From Colias croceus (lineage: Eukaryota > Arthropoda > Insecta > Lepidoptera > Pieridae): DNA of 64,000 bases. The translations under genes were made by a program, and so were the position numbers. A model generated the notes under the pieces. The model worked only from the letters and a program-made list of their open reading frames with translations, ran no database searches and was not told the origin of the DNA. Positions 47,162 to 60,206 of this stretch are shown in pieces (position 1 is the stretch's first letter; every line of letters starts with the position of its first letter). The stretch covers positions 8,432,001 through 8,496,000 of the forward strand of contig NC_059542.1 in NCBI RefSeq assembly GCF_905220415.1. The letters run 5' to 3'.

Positions 47162-47359
47162 CGAAACGACAAGGCCTTTTTTTTTTCTTTTTTTTTTTAA
47201 GTGGGGAAATCTTGCATAGATACCCACGGTCTCCGGGGAAGAGGCCGTGGGTTATGTCGGATTCCTACCGACCAAAACCCCACTGTGTTCCGTCAAGCCG
47301 CATCAGCGACAGTGCCACGGGTATGTGTAGAATTCATCCGTGACGAAACGACAAGGCCT
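47162..47359 (-). mobile_element. R1-clade retrotransposon 3' tail with target duplication
   Basis: The inserted part, 47178-47343, is the 3' end, in inverse, of the same family as the element at 59.2-60.2 kb. It shows the shared GGTCGGTAGGAATCCGACAT and ACCCACGG blocks and a T-rich start that is a poly(A) tail on the minus strand. It is flanked by a 16-bp duplication, CGAAACGACAAGGCCT, at 47162-47177 and 47344-47359. It is extremely 5'-truncated (about 165 bp). Confidence 0.85.
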
Positions 47360-49391
47360 AAGAAAGTAAAGTGAAGTTAGTGGTTACACTGTGATACACG
47401 ATCAATATTTGTTACGTAATTTTTATTCTATCATGGCCATAGTATAGAACATTAAATTTTTGTAATACTATTTCTGTTTAATATAAGGGTACTATACAAA
47501 TGTAAAAAATGCAATTGAAGTATAAAATGAAGGTTGGATTCGGTGGAACCACCCGGTCGTTGCCTCAATGAGTCAGATGCGCGTCGTGGTAATATATTCT
47601 ATGGTACCTAGGTATATTATACATTGTTGGCGAATACCTTTGCATTTTGAAGGAATGTAGGATTATGCGTATTAAAACTCTATGCTATGTTTTCCATGAC
47701 TAAATCTGCATTATCTTTGGTATCGTAAGCATTCAAAACACATTAAAACATTAAAAAGTTAATAGTTAGCATGAATTGATTCATTTATCATGGCAATAAT
47801 AATAATAATTAATTATAAAAGTCAACCTATATTATACAACTTGTGTAACACTGGCCTGCTGGTCTACCTATTATTATCAATTACATCCAATTGCAAATGC
47901 ACTGATGACCTTATTCCCGCCACTGTTAATTTGTCCATATAACATTATGATAATGTACTATCTCTCAATTTGTTGCAGATAGCATGGCGTAGATAACTGC
48001 TACACTATTGGCTGTCAAACATATTATCAATCGCTATTTATTTTAACGTAAGTACTTACATACGATATCTAGTTCAATATCTTGAAGCTATCTATGTCTC
48101 CTGTAAAAGGACAGTCAATTATCAACATAAAACTTATAAAATGTATTTAATCACGTTTAATGCTATAAAAAGTCATAAATATAAAAGTGTTCAGATCACA
48201 CCTATGCGTGTAAATTAATCGTAATTATGGCGATGTCTCAAACTCTACTTTAATATAATACTTATTTAAAACATGTTCTGACGCATAAATCGTTGTAACA
48301 AATCAACAAATGGATATCAGTAGGTCAGTTGCGGATTGCCGTCCTGAATATTTAAGTACGCCATTAAACAGGGGTCTTTACCTTCTATGTGCTTTTCACC
48401 GTCGCTGATTGCGTCTTTAGACTTTCTCGAGTCAGGCACTGGTAAGAAGCGCCTGTATCAACACGTACCTTACGGGCGTTGCCCCATAAACTGTTAGAGA
48501 TAACTCCAGTCAAAGGATGTTTTAGACTTTAGCGTCGTTCCACATTACCTGAGTAAACTAGCCAAAAATGTAAACACGTAACTTCCTTTCAAGAATGTTT
48601 GTTTAAAATGCTAAAGAACCTACCTAGTTAAGATTTCAACGATGGGATCAAGATGTTATAAAATAGACGTAAGTCGGTCAGTGTTATATATTTTCCAGCA
48701 ATAAACAGTTTTGAAAGCTTTTCTTTTTGGCTACGCTGTGTTGTTTACAAACGATTTAATTGCTTAACCAGTACAATTTATCACATAATGTAACTTAAAG
48801 ATCATTTGAATTCGTGCGTCTCCCTAACTACCATAAAAATGTTAAAAGTTCATAATAACAATCGTCTATTACCTATTCGCCAATTATACAGTAACATAAC
48901 AGAATACAAAATAGGATGCTACTTTGAGGTTTCTGGGTCGATGTGCGTGTTTTTTGGTCGAAAAGGGTTCCTCGTAATTTCGGTTTAGTTTTGATATCAT
49001 TGTCATTTTTGGCGAAACTTTTCATTTTTATATTAGGGACAATTAAGTTTAGAAAATAAAAAGAAATAGCGTCGTTAGGTTATTTTATACAGGAACTTTT
49101 GTGTTGGGATAGGAAACAGTAATATTTTTTATTCACGAGTTTTACTATAAGAGGTAAAAGCTTAGTGTTGACGCAGTTGAAACTGTAATTCAATTAGTTC
49201 GCAAACGTAGAATAGCGTTCGAGGAAGAAAAACTAATATAGAGCCATTGACATTATTTCCATAGTCTTCTTACACGTACTTTATACGAAAAGAGTATCTT
49301 CCATTTCTATACCGATAATTTTTATTAACGACTATGGGCATGATAATGCAATGTTGTATGCGTTATAAATTATAATATGTATAACTAAAAC
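47360..49391. other. Intergenic, no gene seen
   Basis: About 2 kb of mostly AT-rich sequence. The stretch 48340-48490 is GC-richer, but no frame or splice pair supports an exon. Confidence 0.4.
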
Positions 49392-49622
49392 CAGCTTTCC
49401 ACCCGCAGCTTCGCCCGCGCAGTCAAAGAAAAACCCGCATAGCTCCCGTTCCCGTGGGATTTCCGGGATAAAACCTATCCGGGGTATAAAGTAGCCTATG
49501 TCCTTTCTCGGGTATCAAAATATCTCTTTACCAAATTTCATGCAAATTGGTTCAGTAGTTAAGGCGTGATTGAGTAACAGACAGACAGACAGAGTTACTT
49601 TCGCATTTATAATATTACTATG
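49392..49622 (-). repeat. SINE/LINE-tail-like copy, nearly identical to 41.4 kb
   Basis: It starts CCAGCTTTCCACCCGCAGCT and ends TTTCGCATTTATAATATTAC, with the same tandem CAGA tract as 41393-41632. Confidence 0.8.
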
Positions 49623-51659
49623 GATATGTACGTATAAGTAGTACCTATATTCTTTTGCGGTCATCTATGGCTTTACTTTTCCACTGACGTGAAATGACTA
49701 CATCGAAGGTGCTTATTAGTTATTACGATGATTTAATACCCGTTTAATTGTTTACGCTAGTATGTATGTAAAAGTTTCACTTTCTAGACACCCGGAGTGG
49801 TGCTTGTGGTAGTGCAGAATGTTGGTGTTATAGTTTTTAGCTGACACTTAGGTATTTCCTCATTTAAATATTATACATATTATGCCAGACGGATAGGAAC
49901 CGTTAGTTTATATAATATAAAAAATAGTACTTACCTCTAGAAAGTAAAATATCTAAGACCGTTTGAACCCTTTGCTTGCAATTAATGCTTTTTTTTGGTA
50001 AACCTTTTATTAATATTTTTGGTCTAATTTTATTATCTTGAAGTAAAATGATAAAAAAAAAATAATTAATAATGTGGGTATATGCGAAACTGTAACCTTT
50101 TGCAACTTTGACCCTATGATAACCAAAATACTAGGAAGGCGGATTGAGAAGGCACAATGACCCGCATATTTAACAAGTAACATTAATTATACCGTCTCAT
50201 TCATTTCAATGTATTAAACTTACATCTACAGAAGTGCTCAATTTAATGTACTTAATTAAAAAATAATTTAATAATCAAAAAACGTGTCGGTAAGCAGTGC
50301 TTTAATTTCGTCGTGTATATAATATACTGTATGTATTTTTGTGCTTGATCATTGAAGTCATGTCATATTTTGTGCTCTATCGCAGGTCATTTAATTGCAA
50401 TTTTGTACTGGCACCATACCAACCGTGTGAACGTGAGAATGTTTCGTCACGGCAGGATTGCCAGTACACTTGCATCGTGTAGACTACGCATTATCCACCT
50501 AACTACCTTCAATAATAAATGTTTAGTAAACAATGGCTTGTTGTATTTTGTAAAATATTGGCGTAAGAACGTATTGTTTTTTATTATCTTTAACTGATAT
50601 TTGGAAAAGTGGAACTTTAAATAGGACAATGGCTTGTTGCGTTTCGTGTTCAGGTATGCTGCAGATATGATGCAAGTTTGTTACGGACTTTAGATTGTGA
50701 GGTAGTTTTATTAAAAGAACGGACTGAAATTGGTTGGTTTTTTTTTATTGCATTCTTTGATAAAAAATGAAGATGTATGGCATTATTTAGTTAATCCGGC
50801 TTATACGTTTGATCGAATGTTTTTGTATCAAATTGCGTGAGATGGGGTGGCACAATGATACCACGTCGTACCTGGCTCCAGTAACCCCTCAACCTTGCGA
50901 CTGATAATATGTCAAAAATTACAAATATTCCGCGTTTATAAATATGTATACAGTACTGATTATTTAGTATAATTTTCAATGTGTTGTCCTTATATTTGAA
51001 AGGATTGTACCATCAAATTTTTATCTAAAGGCAGATATAATGTTAATATAGTAAATACTAAATACCTTATGAGTGTAATGCGTTGATGTAACAAATGCTT
51101 TTTAAGAAAATTAATAATAATTATTGAAATTGGTCTATGTTTTTATGCTTTAGGAGCCATTACGCGGAAGTGAGCAATCAGCAATCACATAGGAATTTTG
51201 CCGATTCATCTCCTAAGTTTTTTGTGTCTAAGTTCATAACACTCATGACGAGTAGGTTTGAATAGTTTACATGGGTAGTCGTTTTGAATTAGTGTCATAC
51301 ATTAGTCTGATCCTTGGTCTGATCCGGTGAAAATGTAATATTAAATGACAGTGTTGGATATAATAGCAAACCGATCAGGGTGAGGCCTGAGGGTCCTACT
51401 TACAATTTGTGGGTCGGAAAATTGAGGTCAAGAATTAAGATAAAGGAAAAATCTGTTACACGACATGAAAGGGATTAACTAGTCTCTTTATATTAAAGAG
51501 TCGTTTTACAGATTTTGTAAGAGATATTCATAAAGATCGAAGTTTGATTTTGCAGAAAGTACTTTCTAGGTAACTTAAGTATATCCGTTTTTTTAACTCA
51601 CATCAATCCATAGAAATTCATTATTGATTATATTTTATTATGTAGTAATAAAGTTTAAA
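49623..51659. other. Intergenic or canoe upstream region, no gene seen
   Basis: AT-rich. The frames at 50352-50597 and 50791-50979 have no protein-like features. Confidence 0.4.
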
Positions 51660-51780
51660 TCCGTGAGAAGGTTTTAGCAAGAGCAGTCAGCTGCGCCGCG
51701 TGCCTGCGATCTCTCTGACGCGCCCGCGCCGGAACGGAACCAGACTGCCAACAACTTGCCCTACTATCACTTTTCCCAAC
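51660..51780 (+). promoter_or_regulatory. GC-rich patch, candidate promoter or non-coding first exon
   Basis: CAGTCAGCTGCGCCGCGTGC, then CTGCGATCTCTCTGACGCGC and CCGCGCCGGAACGG, stands out from the surrounding AT-rich DNA. TCAG at about 51690 could be an initiator. It lies on the 5' side of the canoe coding start, but the link is only positional. Confidence 0.3.
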
Positions 51781-54700
51781 TACTCTCTAAATGTAACGTC
51801 TACGCTGATAATACTTTCTTTAGTTGTTTTTGTACGTCGCATCCCAAATTCCTTTTTTATGAATGTGAAATAGATATGGCGCTAAGTAATAAATCGAGTC
51901 TGCACTCTGCAGTTCTGTTGGTAAATAATGTATAAATTGAAGAATTTCGCAGAATGAACAAAGTATCGGATAAGTACGTTTTTTTATCATTTTAATGAGA
52001 AATATGTTGTTGAATAGTAGATAGGTACGTCTTTTATCTTATCTGTAGGATGATCATTTGGATACAAGGATATGAAATAATACCAAATAATACCAGGGTT
52101 CATCGTATTTATTTAAATTTGAGGATAGATTTGGTCCTTTCATGACTAGGTGTTGAACGTTGAAAAATGTGACTAACTAATTGCAAACTATTCGTCTGTT
52201 TCATTCAAGGGCCAATTTATTGAATTCTGAACATGATACATATTATATTAGTCCGTAATACGATCTGTATAAACCCGACATACTCCAGATCTTGTCTTCA
52301 CAGTTATTGTAATCCGACTCCTAAATCACTTAAATACTAAGAGGAATGCGCATGCGCACCGGCAGGTGAGCAACGATGTCACCTAAACATGTTTTATTAA
52401 GTCGACAATTTTTAATACTTTTATTAATTTATTTATTCTAAACAGCAGATGTAGAAGTATCAAGTGATTTCTACTTGAACAGGTTAACCAATCTCATAAT
52501 AAAATTGCAGTGTAATAAATTTGGATGTTTCTTCATATTTAAGTTCTCCCATTCATATTTAATGTACAATTTTTAAATCTACATCTTCAAGTTCACAGAC
52601 CCATACAGAAAAATCGTAGTGACATATGCAGCACTGGCAGACATGGCGTACTTTGCCTTATCACGACATTCATAAAAAAAGAAATCATGCTTTCACGTTC
52701 AATTTAGATTCAGATAATATTATGCTAAAGCGTTTGGACATGCGTTGAAATGAAATAGTCACTGCAAAGTTGGTTGAAGCTTCGCTCGTACACTAACGAT
52801 ATGCGTTCTTTTTAAGTGAGTCATAATGTTACATACCTGCAATGTCGTTCCTTGTCATTCCTCTATCAGATATACATTATAGGCTCTGCTTCAAGTATAA
52901 TAAAATGTTTAAAATGATTTTCACATTTTTAATTAGCATACATTAAATGGGAGCCGTGGAAGTGACAATTGCATACAGAGACAAACAAAGGTTTTATTGA
53001 CCTAGTGTGAACCGCCTGACTCCTAAGCGGATTACTAAGAAAGCGTTATATAACAGTTATACCGTGAGAATTTTTCGTTGCCATTATAATTGACGCATTT
53101 TTGCGCGGAAGTTATAGCCGGAAAGCTGGGTTGACGATTCGTTCGATATTTGCATTGGGTGTGATGTAGAATTTTGTATGGATCGTTGATAAAACAGTAC
53201 CCGTTGACCGTGTGCATTGAGGGCATGAATGCGTTGATACCGGAGCCGGTTTGTGTTAGCCGTGAGAGAGATAAGCGCTACGGCAACGTGCGCTAAAGGA
53301 TTCACGATACGAAGTAACAAATTAGTGTTTCGTACTAATGAAACTTGTATCTCCCTTTTTTGTTACGCTCTTTCACTTTCCGTTTCGGTTTCATCGTTAT
53401 GGCTGTCGACTTTCTTCTTGTAAAACACAGACGTTTACGTTTTTTTGTTACGTTTTAATTATGGATTATGCTATGGAGCGATGGAATTTTCTGAAAAACT
53501 TACTACAGAAATTGCCATTAGCTATGAATTAATTTAAGTATTTACCTACTTAACTATCTTATAATGTTATCTATTCATAATAATTAAAACACCTACTAAG
53601 CAATAAAGTATCCATAATAGTTTTAAAAATAGACTGTATTTTCGATCCTTGCTCAGTTGATATTTAGCGGCAGGTGCTTTTTAATATATATTCGTGCTCA
53701 TTAAAGTCTGCAAAAAATGTGATATAACTACAATATGTAGACCTACATAATGTAATGTTTACATCGACCTTTAACTTACCTAATATTTTTAAGATACTTA
53801 AAATGGCGATGGAATATATTATTTGGATTGGTAGAGCCTGTAGGCTGTACTTGACTTATGTAGTAGGTATGCATAATAATTATCGGATCAATATAATATA
53901 TATACATATTTAGGGAGGAGAGAAGATACGTTTTTACCTTTTGTTGTCATGATTGGTGATTCGGTAATATGGATTATGTACATTTATTATCATGGCATAA
54001 TGATTCTTATAATTATTCAAGACTCTATCTCATATTATAATTGAAGTTACTTATAATCGGCACTGGCTTGTCTTAGACAAATATTTTCACTCCTTTACGG
54101 TGCTTTCGCTGTAGCTATCAGCACTATCAGTACTGATCACGGCATGGGATCATTTGCAGAGGGTGGCACGTTCCCATACAGCGGCGGTTGCTATGAGATC
54201 ACTAAGCGAATCAACGTGGTATCACGATTCCCGTAACTCGAGCGCACGGTGCATGAATGGTGCTCACTGCACGGTCGGTGCGTTGTCGCGATGTACCGTG
54301 CAGGGTAATGCTGATACCGCTATGATGACCCGCCTTTTGTTCCTCATGACACCAGGCGCTACATGCGTATTATACAAGCGTCTGGGCTTGTGGGAGTTGC
54401 ATTTGCTAAGCTAATACTACTCGATTACGCGTTACAATTACAGTTGTTACGTTCATGCAATGCTTTACATTTTTTCGAGGTCATTAATAATGGATTAATT
54501 AGGCATGCACCTAAATGAAGTGGAAGAACACTCCTAAAATGTTGAATAGTTAGCGTCGTGTCGTGTAACTAATCTTTTCAGCAAACAAGTGTGTTCAAAT
54601 ATAAAAACTCAAGGGCTGTCAATAACGCCATGGAATTAAGAACAGTTTACAAAATGCCATAGCTATCGAGTGGGTGGTGAAAGCCCCTCGATATCTCAGG

Positions 54701-56707
54701 TTCACTTGTTCCGCCCCTATGCACTTGTTGTAGGGTCGGTGTGCGACCTCATACTTTTTGCACCCTCTACGGTAAACATACTACATTCCCACGCTTTATT
54801 TTAGCTTCGCTCAAGTGAACATGGCATGGTATATTTGAAGATGAAATACCATATTTACAAGTGCTGCAGCGACGATTGTTGATCACCTAATGAAAAAACT
54901 TTTATTCTTCAATTGTTCTTTATGATCATTAAGAGTAGTTTGTAATGGGAGTTCATCTTTTTACCCTCCTGTTAATCATCAAATTAGCTCCTATTTTCTG
55001 TAATTATGAAATAAACACAATTATGTTCCACTCTGCACTTGTTTATGAAGTCGCACAAACGACAAGTATGCCAAGGACCTAAGCTCGTAAGTGAATTACG
55101 TCTAATGTGAAACACAATATGTATTTATTTTTATTGTAAATGCATCACTTTTTAATACATTTAATAATATAGGTTAGATTTCTATGTTGTCGATGTTTTC
55201 TTCAACATTGACCATTCCTGCCTTCTACAAAACAGTGTAGGGCTGAGGGCATTCTAAAACACAAAAAAATATAATTACAAATTATCAAAATTTGTGTTAC
55301 GCCCATTAATCATTATGTTTCCAAGAATAATTAATTGATATAAGTAAGTCAATTAAATAGAATCTAATACATATACTATATCTCTATTGTTTTATTATAG
55401 TCGCGATAATTATGTTAATGGGCGCGATCTCTACATCACGGTCTAGTGGTAATGAAGAGATATTTTCATAGATATTACGAATAATAATTAATTAGTAATG
55501 ATTATTCGCTCATAAAGCACGCGTTCTTTTTGTTAAATAAGACTACATAATAATTCTGATATCGCTCGGTTGTTCGCCACAGGAAGGGGCAAGGTCGGCG
55601 TTCAAGCGTAAACTATACCGACACCAATGACAACAAAGGTACTTCGCTAGTCCTTACGTACCTCTCGACTAATAGTATAAATTATATTCTATAGTTTATA
55701 GCGTGAGATTATACGATTAAGCGTTCGCATAAATTCCTTATTCACATACTTTTATCGAGTAGCATAGTACACGAACGCTCCATTTTCAGTTAGTTATTTT
55801 AATTGAACAGTTCCTGATCTAAATAAATAGACGTAGATAAAAATAAGCTAATGCAAGTTACGGATAACTGTGCGTGTTTATTTTTACGAGTCAGCGATCC
55901 GTGTTTGAATGGTACGCGGTTCCTGGTTACGTGTCAGCGTACCAAAGAGTCAACGACTCACGAAACCTTATTTTTTTACTATTATTCGCCATAAACTGAT
56001 GGTTAAAAACGGCTGTCAAGTCTCAAGGGTTTAGTTTTTGCGAGATATTTGAGTCATGTTCAGTTAGATTGTGCGTTAGCAATCTAATCACTAATTTCGC
56101 TATTGTAATTATTTTTAAAAACAAATCTTAATGCTTTTCTATATTCTGTTACCGGAAATATTAAGTTCTTCCTCGTTGAGAATAATGTGTACATATTCCG
56201 AAAGTAAAAACGAAAACGTGTTTTTATTCGGTCAACAAATTTTGTTTCGACTAGCAACGGATGCGGCTCCCACTACAAAATACAAGATTTGGTTTCAGTC
56301 TAACATTAGCAAACTGGCTTAGGGTTAAAACTGAAACAACACGTTTCCAAGTAACGGAAACCTTAATAGGCGCTACAAGCCACTTAGCTACTCGTATATT
56401 GCATAGGCATTTCACTACGCAATCCAATATCCAGCGGGCTCGTTTATGTAAACTGTTATTATATTCGTTGGTATTAGCTCTATCCATTCATAACATGAAC
56501 ATTGAATTTCATGTTTGTTTAATAAGCTCACGATTTCCATACTGAAGTCTCTTTATTGGTTAGGGAGGAGCCAAGGCAGCACACGTAAAAATAATACTGT
56601 AGTTGTTCGTAGGTTACATAATATTAAATACAATATATTTTTCGAAAACTTAGGATCATGAAAGTAATTTTCATTTGGCTCAGTTCTTTACCAAATTATT
56701 TTTTGTT
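51781..56707. other. Long gene-free stretch upstream of canoe
   Basis: Nearly 5 kb. The interval 54060-54420 is GC-richer and holds an 86-codon frame without family resemblance. CGGCAGGTGAG at about 52360 is a donor-like site. No tRNA-like cloverleaf or recognised repeat was found. It may be intronic (canoe 5' UTR) or intergenic. Confidence 0.35.
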
Positions 56708-57169
56708 TTTAACCGACTTCAAAAAAAAGGAGGAGGTTATCAATTCGGCCGGTATATTTTTTTTTTTTTTTTTTTTTTTTTTATGTATGTACACCGATTA
56801 CTCCGAGGTTTCTGAACCGATTTACGTGATTCTTTTTTTGTTCGATGCGGGATGGTGTCGAATTGGTCCCATAAAAATTTTATTCGGCTAGGCTTAGTAG
56901 TTTTTATTTTATGAGCATTTTTGTCTGTACTCGATGACTTAATTTCAATGTAGCAAGTAACTTTGATTCACTTCCCGGTAACCGATTGAGCTGAAATTTT
57001 GTATACGAATGTAAATTGGATAGCGATGAAACATTATCATGACATGGAGCTGATCTGATGATGGAATCGGAAGGTGGCCATAGGAACTCAGTAATATATT
57101 GACTCAACTTTATCGAGTTTTGGCTCGTTTGATTCGTGTTGAAAAATACACTAAAAAGTATTAAATAAA
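56708..57169 (+). mobile_element. 'AACCGACTTC' element, second copy
   Basis: It begins TTTTTAACCGACTTCAAAAA, then GGAGGAGGTTATCAATTCGG, very like 29481-29745. A run of about 26 T lies near 56757. The right part (TCACTTCCCGGTAACCGATTG) is absent from the first copy. Confidence 0.7.
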
Positions 57170-57449
57170 AATAACTGCGTTAAAAACAACCGACTTCAAA
57201 AACGGAAAAGTAAGAAATAAAAAAGATTTGATATTATTAATTACTACATATTATTTTTATGTGCTATTTATTAAATAGGTTTGAAGTCGGTGCCAAACAC
57301 TAAGCACTTAGTATTAAGCCCATGCACCGACATCAAACCTTTTTAGTAAATAGCACATAAAAATAATATGTAGTAATTAATAATATCAAATCTTTTTTAT
57401 TTCTTACTTTTCCGTTTTTGAAGTCGGTTGTTTTTAACGCAGTTATTTT
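57170..57449. repeat. 280-bp near-perfect palindrome
   Basis: The left arm, AAATAACTGCGTTAAAAACA to GGTTTGAAGTCGGTG, and the right arm, CACCGACATCAAACC to TGTTTTTAACGCAGTTATTT, are inverted copies with very few mismatches. The loop is only about 35 bases (57298-57332). Both outer ends equal the right end of the AACCGACTTC element, so this looks like two element ends joined head to head. Confidence 0.9.
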
Positions 57450-57539
57450 TTGTTTTTCAATTGATGCATAAACTTGGAACCTTATCTATTTCAATTCTCT
57501 TGGTACGAGTGAGTTTAATAGACAATACTTTGTCATTGT

Positions 57540-57800
57540 CTCATTAACATACATTTAAGGCTCCTTTATCGACCGATGAAAGGTTCACCACGACGTTTAA
57601 CGTTTCACACATCTTTGATCGCGTGTGTTCCATCGATTGTTCTGCAATAAACCCGCCGGTGTTTGTGAGAAGGGTAATAGACGTGTTCGTCTGTCGGCCG
57701 CGGCCGGTGGCTGGTCTGGAGCGCGCCGGCCGCGGCCATATGTTTACGTTATAAATACAAACACGCGAGTGTAGGTGCGCCTGCGCATGATGTATGCCAG
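57540..57800 (+). promoter_or_regulatory. GC island with TATA-like box, candidate promoter
   Basis: The block CGGCCGCGGCCGGTGGCTGG, then GCGCGCCGGCCGCGGCC, at 57695-57738 is followed by GTTATAAATACA (TATAAATA at about 57750). A GC-rich stretch, GTGTAGGTGCGCCTGCGCAT, follows at the correct distance for a start site. It could be a promoter of the downstream plus-strand gene canoe. The 94-codon minus-strand frame across it has no family resemblance. Confidence 0.4.
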
Positions 57801-59149
57801 GATCCGCCCACCAACAGAATGCTTTCATCGATTTTAAATTTGTATTGGTACTTACCTACATTTTTTTTTGAGGCCAATGTGACGTTTGGGGACATAAATA
57901 TAGAGACAGAAGTTATGGAACTGTCGTTATTGTCTGGTATCTGGGGATATTTTTAATCATATTTTCTTAATTTTATTTTTGATTCAGTGTCATGTATGAT
58001 TATCAGTTTTCACCGAAATAAAGCTAATCAAAAGTGAATTTTATCTGAAAAATAAACGCATATATGCTCTGCTTTTTACTCCAAAGTCTTGTTTAACTCA
58101 TTAGCATTTATGCAAATCATATTACTTGCATAAATGTTAATTTAAAGTGTGATTCAGGAGATCCGTCAACGGAGATATCCAAATACATAAATTAGTTCGA
58201 ACGCAGACATTGTGGATTTGTGGCACTCCGAGCGTGGCCTTTTAAGTTTTAAGGCGGGAATTGGTTTCTTGATCGATTGTGCGATTTTGGTACGGAATCG
58301 TTTTTATTGAGTCATAGGTTTACTGCATTCAATGACATTTGTCGATAAGTACAATTGCCACGCTGACCCATTTTATATCATTGGTTAATTTGTCGAATGG
58401 CACAGATTATTGTTTCCTCCCCTACATTACAATTTACAATCATCCTCAAATTCTATTGATTGAATTGGCTTCAATCGTTTATACTGAAACATCAAATGGA
58501 GCTTTTTAATCTTGAAATAATCCATATATTACGTGTTCAATTAAAATACAATCCCTATTATAATTGAATAATTTCATTACGTTTAATGTAATACTCGAGT
58601 AAAAGAGACGTTAAAATAAAACCCAGATACGAACTAACCGTTATATGTTATAACTTATAGCCATTATTTGAACTCAATAGAAATTACACGAGGGGATTAG
58701 TTGTATTGCATAAAATTAATTATGCATTATATAATCTACAGGGTGAAAAGAAATTGCAATCGAGCCATTATCCCAGCTGTTGTTATTATTTATCATTATG
58801 CGACATGTCCCTATGCGGTTACAAATCGCTGACACAATAATGCTACGCTATTTAAATGTTTAAGTTTATTAATAAGCAAGTATATCTGTAATCTGTATAC
58901 CAATTAAAATGACTCACTTTATATTACAACATGATTCTATAGGAAAATGTGATACGGAAATCATCGATATTATATATCATTGTTAAAATTGTTTACATAT
59001 AAAAATATAACTAATTAATCACATCCTATTGACTGGTTTAAAAGCTCATTTTTAATTTCCGTAAAGCTGAGATTTGTGGATGTAAAAGTCGAAGAATATA
59101 TTATCAGTTATCACTATATTATTACCTTTACTACGGTGTTCTAGTTAGC
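57801..59149. other. Gene-free stretch
   Basis: AT-rich; no frame, repeat or RNA gene recognised. Confidence 0.4.
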
Positions 59150-60206
59150 AGGTGAACCAGGCATATACCGCACGGTGTCTTTTGAGGCTGCCTGGGTAAT
59201 GGCCGGAACGCCGCCATGGGATCTGGACGCCGAGATGCTAGCGGACGTGTATCGGCGCGTCTCGGCGTCTAGGTCACATGGGGTGAATCCTTCCTATGAG
59301 GAAGTAGAGGAGTGGAGGGCTGAGGCTGTCGAGCGGCGGTTCCGGGAGTGGGAACGCCGGCTCGAAGATCCCAGCGCGGGTGAGAGGACGGTCGTGGCCA
59401 TACGTCCAGTCCTCCAAGAGTGGTGCGACAGGCGGCACGGGGCCATAACCTTCCGCCTTGCACAGATACTGTCCGGGCACGGCTGCTTCGGGCGGTACCT
59501 GTGTAAAGTCGCAAGGAGGGAGCCCAGCATGGTCTGCCACTGGTGTGCCTGCCCGGAGGACACGGCAGATCACACTCTTGCCGTGTGCCCCGCGTGGGCC
59601 GAGCCCCGTGCTCGCTTAGTCGCGATTATCGGGCCGGATCTCTCTCTACCCTCCGTTGTTCGTGCAATGGTGGATGGCGACAGATCCTGGCGTGCGGTGA
59701 TCGCTTTCTCGGAGAACGTGATCTCGCAGAAAGAGGAGGCAGAGCGGGTGCGCGAGAGGGATCCTCACGCGGACCCGATCCGGCGCAGACGTCTTATTGG
59801 GCGTCGTCGCCGTGTTGCGGCCGCTTTACACGGTCGTAACGTGCCTCCTTGATGAAGGGCGCCGGGCGGTGGAACGGGGAATGTAATCCATCGTCCGGTT
59901 CGGTGAGGCGGCTTGAGACGTGTTCCGCTCATGCCGCCAACGGGAGGGAAGAGCAGGCAAACCATCTTTCCTGTTCTTGGCTTGCGCCTGGCCTAGAGAT
60001 GGGCTGCCGCCGAGGGGGTCGCGGAAGAATTCCAACCAATACCCGCGGCCCCATCATTAAAGCGGCTCGACGGAACACAGTGGGGTTTTAGTCGGTAGGA
60101 ATCCGACATAACCCACGGCTCCTTCCCCGGGGGCAGTGGGTATCTTTGGAAGATTTCCCCACTATAAAAAAAAAAAAAAAAAAAAAAAAAAGGTGAACCA
60201 GGCATA
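59150..60206 (+). mobile_element. 5'-truncated R1-clade non-LTR retrotransposon, with ORF2 C-terminus
   Basis: The insertion 59166-60190 is flanked by the duplication AGGTGAACCAGGCATA (59150-59165 and 60191-60206) and ends in about 26 A. From its first base it reads in frame YRTVSFEAAWVMAGTPPWDL and continues to a stop at 59852. This is about 228 residues of an R1-clade ORF2 downstream of the reverse-transcriptase domain. The zinc-knuckle-like CHWCACPEDTADHTLAVCPAW is present. The 3' UTR contains TAGTCGGTAGGAATCCGACA. The GC-rich codon use contrasts with the host genes, and the frame is undamaged, so insertion is recent. The reverse transcriptase and endonuclease are missing, so it cannot move by itself. 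Confidence 0.93.

Noticed and set aside
54154..54414. 86-codon plus-strand frame in a GC-richer stretch
   Set aside because: No recognisable motif and no acceptor or donor in phase.
57544..57828. 94-codon minus-strand frame over the GC island
   Set aside because: No family resemblance; open because the GC-rich DNA lacks stops. A promoter explains the composition better.
59269..59573. Minus-strand frames of 81-99 codons
   Set aside because: Shadows of the GC-rich retrotransposon ORF2 on the other strand.
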